Shown one piece after another: positions 20,386-31,313 of a stretch of 36,559 nucleotides of DNA. The DNA lies in the NCBI GenBank assembly GCA_030407315.1, contig JALQPE010000341.1, forward strand, positions 1-36,559, given 5' to 3'. Numbering within the stretch: position 1 is the first letter of the stretch; each line of letters opens with the position of its first letter. A program made the translations under genes and the position numbers. The DNA comes from Asparagopsis taxiformis (lineage: Eukaryota > Rhodophyta > Florideophyceae > Bonnemaisoniales > Bonnemaisoniaceae). Under the pieces are notes generated by a model. The model saw only the letters and a program-made list of their open reading frames with translations. It was not told the origin of the DNA and ran no database searches.

Positions 20386-21234
20386 GGTGACTGCTTATCC
20401 CCTCCGTCGCTGCCCATTTCTGCTGCTCGGTTGATGCGCCGATGAACCATCCTGGCGATTCACAGAACGGGGACGCCCAGCTCCTCTTCTTGCACCTCCG
20501 CCCGCCGCTGTTTGCCTGTGCTCCGCCCCGTGAAGCCCTCTCTGGTGTTGTTGTCGGGTTGGGCATTTTGATCAATGTTCGTTCGCTTTGTGCCTCAGGA
20601 CGCTACTCCTTCTTGCGGCCAGTGGGGGTCTTGCAACCCAGCTCAACACTTTGAGTTTGCACTCTGAGGGTACGAGTAACCCCCGGTTTTGCCTGTAAGT
20701 AGACCAGGACTTGTGCTCCTCCAGTTTCCCTTCTCAGGAGCGGGTTTGGACCACGACTGTGGGTCGGGTACTAACTTAAAGAAACTTTCCCCGGTGGTCC
20801 ACAGTCACGGTCCTCTACTGTACTCGTACGTGTCAAAAGGGGTCACCCGTTGAGCTGCTCCTTCCCCGAGTAGTGTGTGACTCGGCACAGTACTCGGGTA
20901 TAGTGAGGAGTTCGAGGGGGGCGTATCTTCCTACAGCAACCGCGGACTGATCGACGGAAGGCGTTTCCCACCCGCCGGCGCGCCAGAGAGCCACAGCAAC
21001 GGACCGACTTGCTCGTGCACTGAATTTCCTTCCCGGAAAGATGTTCGCTTCGCTCGCAACGCGCTCGCAACAGAGACGTGGAGGTCTCGAAACAACCGTG
21101 CAGCCTACCGTTTAGTACAGTGTGCAACACAACCAACATTGCATGGAGCGTTGCATGGTGCGATACACCTTCACATAATTTTCTAGTGTATTATGCCCCT
21201 ATAGTACTGTATTCACTAATCTACCATGCGTAGG
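20386..21234. other. No gene seen
   Basis: GC-richer sequence upstream of the Helitron fragment. An imperfect inverted repeat sits around 20748-20812 (GGACCACGACTGTGG facing GGTCCACAGTC). A short Arg/Gly-rich minus-strand ORF (20575-20378) overlaps the Helitron start and may be upstream Helitron sequence in another frame. Confidence 0.35.
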
Positions 21235-21657
21235 ATACACTTTTATTGTACAGGATAATAGTGTCGCACTCGCGTACAGTGCACTCAGTGGATACACTAT
21301 CCTGGCTGAAGCTGCACTGTACACTACTGCGCCGGCCATGTGCAGTGGTTGCCAGGCCAGATGGCAGGCCAGTTGCACTGCACACGGCAAAATATAACTA
21401 AGCATGCCATGTGTGCATCGTGTGGCCACAGGAGCCAGTAGTGTTAGAGTATTTCGTAAAGTAGCGTACTGTACTGTGCCAAGTGGGCGAGTAGATTATG
21501 AGATTCGCTGCTGCTGAATTTTTTTATTGGGTAGTTGGGGGTTGAATTTTGGATGTAACTATGAAGAAAAACGGGTCTATTGGCTAGGAAAGACTTTCAG
21601 CGACCATGAAATACAATAGAAATTTAATAGTGATTCCAGGTAAATCGTTACTATAAG
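21235..21657. repeat. Direct repeat, copy B (about 0.42 kb)
   Basis: Second copy of the repeat at 18372-18780, same orientation. It shares GCCATGTGTGCA, AGTGGGCGAGTAGATTATGA and TAAATCGTTACTATAAG, with scattered substitutions and small indels. The copies lie 2.45 kb apart and enclose the Helitron fragment. Confidence 0.85.
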
Positions 21658-21985
21658 GAGAATTTCGTCTCCAACTACTACGGTGCCATTGTCTGTTTCA
21701 GGATGCTAATACAAGACAGCCTGTCATCAGAACCGTCGGCGATCTCAAGACAAGACGAATGGAGTCAAGTATGTTGTACGTGGCAGTTGTGGAGGAAAGC
21801 TGTAGAATAGTGGAAGGGAGAAAAGATAGATTTTACCAAGTGTAGCTACTCTGCCCACGTTGTTTTTCGGCCGCTGGGAGCTGCTTTAAGCTTCAGCCGG
21901 GTGGAGGTCTTCAACTTTCCAGATGTCCATCTAACCCTAAATTAAATTTCTGGTAGAAATTATCTATAGAAGTTTTCTTAAAAAA
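21658..21985. other. No gene seen
   Basis: Sequence between direct repeat copy B and the hAT element, with nothing recognisable. Confidence 0.4.
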
Positions 21986-21993
21986 GTCATTTC

Positions 21994-24447
21994 TAGGCCT
22001 GTGCATGGTCCCACTTTGGTCCGAAATCTGGTTAGAATACGAATAGTGGACTGAACTTGAACAGTCCAATGATTAGCCAGAAACAGACTGCAGTCTCAGA
22101 CACGTTGACGAATTGGGACTGCGGTCCTGATACATACGTTCACTAAGGATTTGGACCGGACATTGAACCCTCAGAAAGGACCTCACTGACGGCTCCCTAT
22201 TGTGGACCGAACCGTGCAAGACCGCAGTCTCATGGACTGAACTACCCTTTACTCCATATATCGATTCCAGGAATTCAGAAGTAGGCAAGACTTGATTGAT
22301 CTGTCACTTAGCGAGCACCTGCTAGTATCTACCATCATACCTGCTAGAGAAAAAGTGCTCTCACTCGGTACAGAAGAGGCCTGAATAGCTAGCACATTTC
22401 GCGTTGCAATAGAAGGAAATCTACCCTGATTATTTCCCCACCAGGTTAGTGGGTCAATTAAACGATCCCCTGCATTTGTTGCCTGCAGAAAACGATTAAT
22501 TTCGTCATCAGACGTTCCGGAAAGACAAAAATCTTCATCATCCCATAGTTGGTCATAGAGTGATTTAGAAATACTTCCACCCGCTTGAATTCCGGATGAA
22601 TTGCTGGAGCCAGTTGATATTGGTACATAACGCCGTAGTATGTCGCTATCCCGTAGAATGTCGTTGGGAAAACGAGGATCAAGTATTCTCGCCAAACAGG
22701 CTATGTCGGAACACACCAAACTCTCATATTTCTCAAGTTTCATCTTCATTTTTTCGGCGATTGGTCTCAAAACAGTGTCATTTTCATCAATAACAGAGCT
22801 GCAATTTCTCAAAAGGAGCTTGAATCCCTTCGAACATACATTCAACGTGACATATTTCTTACCTGACTGATTTTCGGTCAGAGCAGCTGCAGTCTGTAGA
22901 AAGTCACATATTTTCCTCTATTGGAGCCAATCCGAGTCAGTAATTGACCACTCCGCAAGCGCTGGAATGTTACTGACAACAGTATTTAAAACATTTTTCA
23001 CTTCAAACGCTTTCTGCATCATGTTGAAAGTCGACGACCACCTTGTATCAACATCTATCCCAGGAAGTGTTGCATTCGATTCCCCAAGAGCTATTGCAAC
23101 GTTCTCAAACGTATCACGCCGTTTGACAGAGGCCCTTAATAAATTCAAAATTGTTCTTACAGAGCTTACCTCTCTACATATCAATGATAAAGCATCTTTA
23201 ACTGCAATGTTGATAATATGTGCCATGCAACGCACATGAAAGTCCTGCAGAGGTACAAAACTTCTTCTTCCATCGTATAGTTTCGCATGAAATATACGCA
23301 CACCGGTGCAAATATCACTAGCGTTGTCAGTTGTTACCGATCCTACGGAATCGCGCAAGTCCCATTTTTCAATGGCTTTAAACAGGATCTGAGCAGTAGC
23401 GTCACCCGTATGCGGAGTAGGGAAACGGAAAAAATCTAGCAGGCATCCTTTTGAAACCAGTTACTGTCCACCCAATGTGCTGTAATGGCCATGTATCCTT
23501 TGTATACACGAGATACGAGATGACCATGCATCAGTGGTCAAACTAAATTTTCCGGGAACTTTTTGGAGGGCGGCCTTCATGTGGATGAGCTTTCTTTCGT
23601 ACATCCCATCAATTCTCCTCTGTATTGTCGTTCTGCAAGGTACATCGACATTTTCGTTCAATAGCTTCAGGAGCTTAACAAATTCAACGTTCTCTACTAC
23701 GGAGAATGGATTTAAACTGCTCACAATCCAAAGAGATAGTTGCGTAAAAACACACTCTTGTAGTTCTGCTCGTGGGAGCATTAATTTTTCTGCCAATGAC
23801 CCATCCCTGTTGAACGTTTTCTAACGGTTATCAAGTAGAAAACCATGCTTACGCACATGTCTGGTCAGCGTTGACACACCACTGTTGATACTAAATGATG
23901 TGGAGCATTTGATGCACTTTTGTCTGATTTCCTCCCCATTTGCAGACTCTGTGAAGTATTCCCAAACCGAACTCAACTTCCGTTTCTTCGTGGTTGCAGA
24001 ATCTTGATTTCCTCTTCTAGTCGATTCCTGAGACTGCAGGGATGGCGTCTCTACCAGAGCGCGGCTTTCGATGCTAGAATCATTCGCGGACTTATCCATG
24101 GTGCAATGCAGGAAAACCACAGTATTGAACGAACAGTTTGTTTGGAGAGGGAAATACGTGGAATGAGAGAGTATGGATGTCTTGGGCACGTTCAAATTTG
24201 AACTTCAGGGTCCGTATGGGTTTTGAACCAGTCCGGTCCAGTTCTATGCTATAATGGATACGGACCAGACTGGTTCACCAAAAAAAAGTGACCGGACCTC
24301 GGTACAGTCTTCACACTGTTTCTCAGACTGCAGACCTGCCTTATTCCCATTTAATCGGACGGGTTCAGATGCATTTGGACGAATCTAGGAACCACAAGGA
24401 GGTGGACTAGTCCGGACTGGAATCCAGTCGGACCATGCACAGGCCTA
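21994..24447 (-). mobile_element. Complete hAT DNA transposon with TIRs and 8-bp TSD
   Basis: The left end starts TAGGCCTGTGCATGGTCC at 21994, and its exact 18-bp inverse ends at 24447. The 8-bp duplication GTCATTTC flanks both sides (21986-21993 and 24448-24455). An 8-bp TSD is diagnostic of hAT elements. Subterminal regions are rich in GGACC and GGTCC motifs, likely transposase-binding repeats. The element is 2,454 bp long and carries one transposase gene on the minus strand. Perfect ends imply fairly recent insertion, or late mobilisation in trans. Confidence 0.95.
22249..24099 (-). pseudogene. hAT transposase with three in-frame stop codons
   Basis: A single frame from ATG 24099 to 22249, interrupted only by TAG (23821-23823), TAA (23461-23463) and TAG (22918-22920), with no frameshift. 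The N-terminal BED-type zinc finger is visible as SVWEYFT, then CIKC, then LTRHVRKH. The central part shows LTTDAWSS and then TTDNASD, followed by HVRCMAHIINIAVKDAL and DTRWSSTFNM. The C-terminus has the hAT dimerisation block: DPLTWW, then FPSIATRNVLAIQASSVPSE and STFSLAGM. BED binds the element ends and the RNase-H-like core cuts DNA. The three nonsense codons make it inactive. Confidence 0.9.
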
Positions 24448-24455
24448 GTCATTTC

Positions 24456-24670
24456 CACAAGACCACGACAAGACTGAGGCACCGAGGAGGTCTAGTTGGG
24501 ATCTATTCTCCTGTGCTTAGTGTCAGGATGCTAATCATACCTGCCACACTGTAAACACCGTAACCAATCAGTATGACCCGCCGCCGGCTTCACCGGCAAT
24601 AGGTAGCCCGTGAACATATATTTATACAGACAGAACAACATAAACAAGGATCTCCTGCAAGCCGTGAGAG
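24456..24670. other. Junction between hAT and truncated copia, no gene seen
   Basis: Unique sequence with a TATAAATATA motif on the minus strand near 24620-24630. It may be the remains of the copia 3' region, but no reverse transcriptase motif or LTR matching 28377-29036 is present. Confidence 0.35.
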
Positions 24671-25621
24671 CTACGCACCATCACACTTAGCAGAGAATGA
24701 AAGATAGGGGTTTTCCAAGTGCAGTACAAACATGGACTGCATGAGCTGACATTCCAATTCTCCATCGTTTTGGTCAGAAACTTCTTGTTCGTGTTGTCTT
24801 GAAAGTCCATTGAGAAGTACAGAGACGCTTGGAAGAAGATCTGAATTGGATTCACGGAAATCAGAACGCCTTGTGAGAATAATATTTTCGGACGATGAGA
24901 TAAATACTCGAAAAAGAGTTTGGTTGCTTTCCATCCCAACAAAGTGTCCAAATATTGATCTTGGAAGAAATTTCGTGTTCACAGTTCTTTTGGAGCGATA
25001 AAAAAAGGCGAAACCTAGTTGACCTAATGTTGGGACGTAATTGGAGTCAATTGTTGTTCCAGGAGACCAAAGAATGATGGGAATATTTCCATGTATTCTT
25101 CTTGATGGAAGTCTGTTCCTTAGCCAATTTCTGTGTTTCATGGGCTCCGCTCAAAGCTCATTTAGTAGGTTGCTTGCGAAAAGAAGGACTCTTGTTCTCG
25201 TCCAATGCTATTTTACATGTTGTTCGGCGCTTCCGTTACTTTCAGATGCATAGGAAGGTGAATACTGAAGCTTTATTCTCATGTTCCGGCAGAACTGCCG
25301 GAGGTAGTCTCTCGTGTTTTCGACAGCTTGATAAAGTCTAATGTTAGTGACTTTGAAACTGGAGTTCCAGTATTCCATTTCAGACATCTTGTTGTACTCG
25401 AATTTTTCTAGAGGCTCGGATTTCGTCGATAGGAAGAATAAGTCAGACTTCGATTTCATAGAGTCCAGAATTGAAAGCGCGAATTTACTTCCGCCGAGGC
25501 TTGCTTTGACTGGCCCAGATATATAAAGATGAATAACTTCCAAATGTCTAGAACTTCTGTTGATCTTTTGAAAAACTGGTGCCTGGTGTGCTTTGGCGGT
25601 TGTGCATGGAATAAAATTCAA
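24671..25621 (-). pseudogene. Copia integrase remnant
   Basis: The core piece (25621-25208) has CTTAKAHQAP (the remnant of the zinc-binding C-x-x-AKxH motif), HLYISGPV and YSPSYASESNGSAEQ. In copia integrases the second motif is normally HxD...GP; here the Asp codon is TAT, Tyr (25523-25525). The canonical Glu-containing motif SPPYTPQQNGVAE is also altered. The 25141-24671 piece has LGFAFFYRSKR and IFGHFVGMES, matching the family's C-terminal LRVFGC...GVFVGY block. Integrase would insert the cDNA; this copy is dead. Confidence 0.8.
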
Positions 25622-26397
25622 GTTATTGAGTATGGAACTCTCGAAGTGGGGAACAGAAGGAATTTCTCTCGAGATATCTTGATAACGCTGTGGACTCGGG
25701 TGAACAACCTTTTTATGCCAGTGGAGTTATTCATTCTTGGGTCTGACAGCCGTGTTTGCTGAAATCAATGAGCTCTTGTCGCGAAAGCTTGAAAGATCCA
25801 TATTCCAAAGTCCATCGTGAATTTTAGTTTCCTATATCACCTCAATGGTGTTTGGAAGCATTATGAAACATCTGTTGAAAGGCTTGATCGTCTTGGTGAA
25901 AGTGACGATGAATTGGGAGCTAAGTTACGCAACGGATAATATGTGAGAGCGGAACTGTGGTGCGTGATACCATTCAATGTACATCCCCCCGTGCAAGGGT
26001 ATCCATACATTCCCTTTTCCAACCAGCCTGGATTCGGATGAGGCTGCTTGAACAATGTCTGATTCCATTCCCTCATATTCAGATAATATAGACCTTCTGT
26101 GGAAGAAATGATGGGTTGCTCCAGAATCAATTATGAATTGTTCCGAATTTTCTTCTGATATGCGAGCCGTATTGCTTCTGAATTTCCTAGTGGCCCACCC
26201 TTGATAGAATGGGGGATTGTTTACATGATTTTCCGGCATTGATCGATGCGTAGAGAGGTTTCCAGAGGGAGGCATACTGTTCCCAAAGGATGGAGGTTCA
26301 GAATTGTCTCCGTATAATGGTTGTATGTCATTCCATGGGGTTCTATTGGCGTTTCTTTGAACGGGACCTCTCCCGCGGCAGCCTCGAAAAGAAGATC
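25622..26397 (-). pseudogene. Copia gag 3' part, protease and GAG-pre-integrase remnant
   Basis: The frame entering from 26397 continues the Arg/Gly-rich end of gag interrupted by the solo LTR. It leads into EQFIIDSGATHHFF, the D-S-G aspartic protease active site of copia elements. Towards 25640, in another frame, HWHKKVVHPSPQRYQDIS matches the GAG-pre-integrase zinc domain. Frame changes between these parts indicate decay. Confidence 0.75.
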
Positions 26398-27231
26398 TGT
26401 AGGACTTAACTGACGCTTAGACGTAATGACTCGGGTAGCCGTCCAAACGTCTCGAGTAGTCGCCGGAGGGGCGGCTTCGCACTCCTGGTTTCTGTTAACC
26501 CGAACCGGTGAAGCGTAGTCGCACTGCTGACGACCGTCCACTGGCCTCGACTCGGTAGGTGGTAGAGCGGTTTGAATCGGACGGATCTTGATCACCCTTA
26601 GAGGAAAATCCACCAGGGTGACACACGAGCCAAAGGTGGCTAGGTTGGATCACGGAAACGGGCGGGCGCTGTAGCGGATAGTCAACTCGGAACGGGCGGC
26701 GTGACACACAGTGTATGTCGGTTCCGAGCACTCACGCTTAGACGAAACTGTTGACCTTGATCGGCCTCACACGCGTAGACGTCGTGTTGGCGTTCCGTGA
26801 CAACCCGGGAACCACGGTACGTTACGCACCCACGCCGTGATGCGGAACGGAACAATCCCTAAGACGGAAACAATGGACAAAAGAGTCGAAAACAATGCGT
26901 CACCTCTTGGATTGACTTGGATCGGTACCTTAGAGGGGGTTTGTTGTCCTTTACTCATTGCAGATGGGTCACTACTTGTAATTGCGTACCGGGGCCGAGT
27001 AGTCCGTTCCGAGGGCCCAATGGGGCGGGCCGCGCCGGCGGCCGCGGTGGTATTGCAGTACGTGTACTACGATCAGTAACCCTACACGTGGCGCACGTCA
27101 TGCTCGCATGTGCGACCGCCAATTCTACACAATTTCGAAAATTTCCGAATTACGCAAGGAAACTGCTGGAGAGAAACGATAGCTACTGGTGTTTGCATTG
27201 GATGCTCGCGCGTTTCGACTTTTTCCCCACA
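26398..27231. mobile_element. Solo LTR (834 bp) nested in copia gag
   Basis: It begins TGTAGGACTT and ends CCCACA, giving TG...CA ends. It is flanked by the 5-bp duplication AGATC (26393-26397 and 27232-27236). Removing the LTR and one duplication restores one reading frame across the Arg/Gly-rich tail of gag, independent support for the boundaries. It is GC-rich and unlike the host element LTR, so it belongs to another LTR family. Orientation cannot be set. Confidence 0.88.
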
Positions 27232-28053
27232 AGATCCTCTTCCTCTTCTAGGAAAATTGTTATCACGAGAGCGCTGATGTTGGTCGCGATACCAGCAGTC
27301 TGCCAGCTTGTGACCTTGTTTCCCACAATTGAAGAAAGAAAGTAGACGAAGACTTTCCCTTTCTCGGTAAAGATCTTGAGTACCTCCTTTTCCAAACTTG
27401 GAAACATTGGACTTTGCGATGGGGATGTTTGAAACATCGTTGCTATTGTGTGGCGTTTGGAACGGGTTGGATCGCCTTGCGATCTCCGCTTGTACAGCAC
27501 TGATGAGGCCTTCCAACGGGATGGAAGATAAGTGCGATACCAATGCAAGAGGTGAGAAGGACTCGGGGAGAGATCTTATGAGCTTGGATACTTTGTCTTT
27601 GTCCGATAGTTCATCATCATATGTTGCAAGCTCTCCTACAAGTACCATGAATTTTGTCACGTGTTGTTTCCAATCGGATCCATCCTTGAACTGAAGCGAG
27701 TAGAGTTTTTTCCTGATGTTCTGAACTGCTTGCTGGTTACTAGAAGCGTAAATTCGTTCAAGTTCATCCCAAAGATCTTTTGCTGTCTTATCATCATTGT
27801 CGACAATGAGTCTTGTTTGGGCTAAAGCTGCGTCACCCAGACTCAAGATAATGTTGCTTTTCGCACGCGTCGATTTCTTAAGCCATGTCATTTGTTGCGC
27901 TGCAGAAACATTTTCAGGTTGATCTGAAAGGCTTACCAATAGAGGATCGTCGCGTCGGAGATATGCGTAAAGTCTCCTTTTCCATTGAATGTATTCAGTA
28001 GGATTGTTTAGCTTTTGAATCCGATGAACTGATTCTTGTTCTGTAGATTCCAT
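27232..28053 (-). pseudogene. Copia gag (capsid/nucleocapsid), 5' part
   Basis: From ATG 28053. It begins MESTEQESVHRIQKLN and has YIQWKRRLYAYLRRDD, AKDLWDELERIYAS, LYSLQFKDGSDWKQHVTKF and LVGELATYDDELSDKDK, the UBN2/retrotran_gag pattern of Ty1/copia. A CCHC zinc knuckle, FFNCGKQGHKLADCWYRDQH, lies near 27340-27280 and is followed by an Arg/Gly-rich stretch where the nested LTR interrupts. The frame is intact up to the insertion. Gag packages the element RNA. Confidence 0.9.
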
Positions 28054-28376
28054 CCTTCTTGATTGATTTGTGGCCAGCTTCCGTCGCCAGTCTTGGGGTA
28101 GTAGTCTTCCCGTACCTGCACCTCTACGAACACATCAATAGAGGGAGTCCAACAATGAAGTAGAGGGGTGTCTGTACTCCAAAATGTCGAATACGTGTTC
28201 GCTGTCCATTAATGTCTCAGGGTATGGATGTTGTTCGTATCGGTTCACGATAAAACTATCCTTTGGCTTCCCTTTTATAGAATTTTTGAGATGTAATGAG
28301 ACAGGACCAGCTCTGTAGATGAGCGGTTTCAACTTGATTTAAGCGGTTCGGAGCCGCGGATTCAAGTTGAATTGAA
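28054..28376 (-). other. Copia untranslated leader
   Basis: Region between the 5' LTR and the gag ATG. The position just inside the LTR should hold the primer-binding site, but no TGG-initiated tRNA complement is obvious. A T-arm-like GCGGTTCGGAGCCGC lies antisense near 28342-28356. Confidence 0.5.
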
Positions 28377-29036
28377 TGTTGTGGTACGTAGTTCTAGCGT
28401 AGCTGGTACGAGCTAGTGGACACGCTGTCCTTCGAACGAAACGAAACAAATAGTGCCACCTGATGGTGTTTAACTGTATTGGTAGGTAGGAAGGTAGAGT
28501 AGTTAGCGAGTAGACACGAACGTCACGACGCAACAATCCACGCGAGGATTACGTCCGCTGAACGAGGTGGCACGTCACCGGAGGCGCTCTCAACCAAGCC
28601 CGTAGGCACTACACGCGATCATCCTCACGTGTGGCGATGGGTAGGGAGTGCGCAGCTCGACGGAGACGAAGCCTCGTTAGGCGAAAACGTAAAACGTAGA
28701 AGTCAGTCGTAGACTAGAGCTCGTTGCCCGTTCGATGCTTGTCCCCTTTCCCTCCCGGCACGATGCCAATACCTATTTAGCCACGGTGGCATCGCATTAC
28801 AGTGTAAACACTGGTCGTAACGTCCCCGAATGGGAAAGGACCTTGTGGGTCGCACGTGTGGACCTGTTGGCCCGTTGGCCGCGTGCCAGTTCGTTCGCTG
28901 CACACGTGTGCCGGTTGCGCGCGCGCATGCGCCAGCAATGTTCGTACATTGCTGTCGCCGGTCGTGTCCGCCGAAATTAGAATTCCGGGGGAAATCGTAA
29001 ATATTTGCCATTTTCGAATTGGCCACGTATACTACA
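28377..29036 (-). repeat. Copia 5' LTR (660 bp)
   Basis: On the minus strand it starts TGTAGTATACGTGGCC and ends CCACAACA. It is a near-full-length inverted match to the solo LTR at 34195-34855, sharing for example the GCGCGCATGCGC and AAAACGTAAAACGTAGAAG segments. Because the copies are inverted, the 5.8 kb between them (29037-34189) is bounded by long inverted repeats. Confidence 0.93.
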
Positions 29037-29499
29037 GTAATTGTGATGGAGCTTTACAGATGGTTGGGTGCGGGGAAGCTAGATGCTGAATAGGACGTCG
29101 TAGAAAGAAAGATTGGGAGAACAAAACATATCTGGTTTGTCTCAGCGTAGGGAGAGAAAGTACAGAGTAGACTATATTATGTTGAGTTTAGCATTTCAAA
29201 TTACACCTATCTATCTTTTCATTGAAAGTGTTGAGTAGGAGACGTCAGTCTGGTAGCGAGGTGTGGTATGCACAGGACGTGGGTGGTGGCAAAGGAAAGA
29301 ATACGCACCATCCACCACTAAATTATTAAAAATAACCGTTACGGAGCACTGAGAAGCATCATTATTATGTAGAGTAGAACAGGATGGATGCATGCACTGG
29401 AATGATATTTGCTACAACACTGCTGTACTAAGCGTGAAATCCTTCCTTCAAAGCACTTCTCCACTTCTCCTTTTAGCAAACTCCAATCGCAAGTTCAAC
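29037..29499. other. Upstream region of the coiled-coil gene
   Basis: Flanks the copia 5' LTR. No other gene is seen. The last 60 bp before ATG 29500 are pyrimidine-rich, as expected for a 5' UTR. An in-frame upstream ATG at 29392 is possible but less convincing. Confidence 0.4.
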
Positions 29500-30861
29500 A
29501 TGAATCCCAAAACCTCCGTAAGCATCGCCGCATTTTCCGAAATAACGCATGAGGGCTTTTCGAACATCACTGCAGAGCTGGAAGCCCTGAGTGATAAAAT
29601 GGATGCCGTCGAGAAGAGCACCATTCAATTACGCGAGACTCTCGGAAATGTCGGTAAGACTGTCTCCATGCTAAACACCGATGTGCAGGAGGTCAAGGGT
29701 ATCGTCGATGGGCTTCTGAGCCAGGGACAAGGACATCCGAAGAAGATCGCCTCCGAGAAGGACAGGGAACGTCTCCGTATTTCGAAGGATGCGGAGAAAT
29801 CGTTCACGTTCGAAATGGTGTGTGCTGTGCTGTGTGCTGTTGTTCCAAAGTACTAGAAGGCAATGGTGGATAAGAGGGATAGGCATTTCAACGGATGCGA
29901 GCTAATCAATACGCTGATGTTCGTCAGGCAGAGCAATGAGCGAAAGGATGTGTTCAATAGGACGCTTGCCGGCCGGTACCACATTGAATTGCGCTGCCAA
30001 GTTGTGACCTCTTCAATCAAGAATACGTGTCAAAACAATTCGTTCAGAGATGGAGGAGACCGTTCCAGCTCCAATGGAACGTCGGAAGGTATCGAACGGT
30101 GGAGGGCGCGGGGGTATGTGACTACCAGGAACATTGAGGAGACAATTCGCGGAGCGGACTCTGCTCGCATGGATAGAATGCATGGGACGTCCGAGGCAAG
30201 TGATGGGGCCGCTCGAAAGCAGAAGCGAAGAAAGGTTGGTGACAATGGGCCGTTGCACAGAAAGGAGGTAGGCATCACTGTGACGAAATCGGCACTCACG
30301 GCAGTGACCGGGTTTATAAAAAGTCCAGAGATCATGTGCGAAACCGGTTCATCCGAGATTTTGGATTCGTTCTATACAGTGGGTTTAAAGGTTCAGTCCG
30401 CATGGAGCATCATTTGCACGACGGTGGGCTGGAAATGTCAGTTCCAAGTCTGTACTCGTCTGTACTCGGCGCAGAGGAAAATGAATGCAGCGGAGCGTGC
30501 AGCAATGGATGACAAGAATATGAAGATTCTTCGCGACTTCATTGCGTTGCGAAAAGAAATGGTATTCAAAGTCGAGTACGAAGTTCAAATAATTGGAGAA
30601 CCGGACAAGAGGTTTTCGACTAGGAGGATCAATTTAGTAGAGGTTGCACTGAACTTTGCAGTCGCCTACACGCAATGTTCTGATAAGAACATGTTCCTGC
30701 GACGTTCAGAATACTCCTTGCAATTCATCTACATACTTGCATACGGGTTCCGAACGATTTTGAAATTTCAAAGTGGAGCAGAGGTGGGAGGAGCGCAAAT
30801 CCGGGAAATCAATGAAGCAGTGAAACTGTTTCTTCCCGGGGAGCGAGTAGTCGGTTCATGA
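29500..30861 (+). CDS. Unrecognised coiled-coil protein with possible 39-nt intron
   Basis: The frame starting at ATG 29500 continues to 30861 with a single in-frame TAG at 29854-29856. That TAG would be the 3' end of a 39-nt GT...TAG intron (29818-29856) whose translation is an out-of-place hydrophobic run (VCAVLCAVV). Spliced, the product is about 440 residues. Residues 15-75 form a likely coiled coil (ITAELEALSDKMDAVEKS). The middle is charged with a basic KQKRRK patch. The C-terminal half (VFKVEYEVQI, then FLRRSEYSLQFIYIL) looks globular but matches no family I know. A nonsense mutation is the alternative to the intron. The gene converges on the 32665 gene. Confidence 0.6.
29818..29856 (+). 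other. Possible 39-nt intron
   Basis: Starts GTGTGTGC and ends GTACTAG. It is phase 0, and its removal deletes the only stop codon in an otherwise continuous frame. The donor is not a GTAAGT type. Confidence 0.4.
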
Positions 30862-31028
30862 ATGAGGAGGTATTGACTATATCGCGTGATAGATATGAAG
30901 AACTGAATGTAGACGATGGAGGGAACTCAGTGCTGGAGGAGAGCTTCAGGTCTATGGAAGAGGACGGAGGAGATGAAGAATATGTGAAGGTATTTGTCGA
31001 TGATGAAATCGAGAATGAAGGGGAGTAG
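30858..31028 (+). other. Acidic ORF overlapping the end of the coiled-coil gene
   Basis: Opens with ATG 30858 and encodes 56 very acidic residues (MEEDGGDEEYVKVFVDDEIE). The same frame is open upstream from about 30816 (Ser-rich). It may be the true C-terminal tail of the preceding gene, reached by a frameshift or an unplaced intron. I found no 35-41-nt intron that gives the right phase. Confidence 0.4.
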
Positions 31029-31313
31029 TATCGGATGAAACCGGTTTCGGTGTAGTAGACGAAGAATGAAGAAATAAAATTTCTGTTGAGCTGAATTTTG
31101 TAATAGATGGAAGTAGATAGATACGAGACATCAGGAAACCAGTCAGACGATAGTGTCAAGTCGAAGGAACAGTGCAGAGAAAGGCAGTGGAATAGTCGAA
31201 GTAGGAAGGGGCGAGGGTATCCGTCTTTACTAGAAATTGATGGCCACAGGAGCTCTAAAATGGAATACCCAGGAACAGGATAACTACGGATAGATGTACT
31301 TTATCATTTTTGC
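31029..31313. other. Convergent intergenic spacer
   Basis: Between the 3' ends of two convergent genes. No gene is seen; the plus-strand AATAAA at 31073-31078 could be a polyadenylation signal for the coiled-coil gene. Confidence 0.4.

Larger units (their letters stand above)
24671..29036 (-). mobile_element. Ty1/copia retrotransposon, 3'-truncated, with nested solo LTR
   Basis: Order on the minus strand: 5' LTR (29036-28377), leader (28376-28054), gag with CCHC knuckle (from 28053), nested solo LTR (27231-26398), protease (DSGATHHF, about 26130), GAG-pre-integrase (about 25750-25640), integrase core (25621-25208) and integrase C-terminal region (25141-24671). Protease then integrase, with no reverse transcriptase reached, is the copia order. 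RT, RNase H and the 3' LTR are missing, so the element cannot be autonomous. Frames shift between the pol pieces. Confidence 0.9.

Noticed and set aside
23821..23856. 36-nt intron ending at the first hAT stop codon
   Set aside because: It would remove the terminal His of the BED zinc finger, so a nonsense mutation is simpler.
19090..24099. Non-standard genetic code, because several frames continue through TAG or TAA
   Set aside because: The 1,174- and 1,233-codon ORFs contain no internal TAA or TAG, and the 9269 gene ends in TAG. The interrupted frames belong to transposon remnants, where nonsense decay is expected.
26398..27086. Element ending at the TGTAGG...CCTACA pair, 26398-27086
   Set aside because: No target duplication fits the right end; the boundary at 27231 gives both a 5-bp duplication and a continuous host frame.
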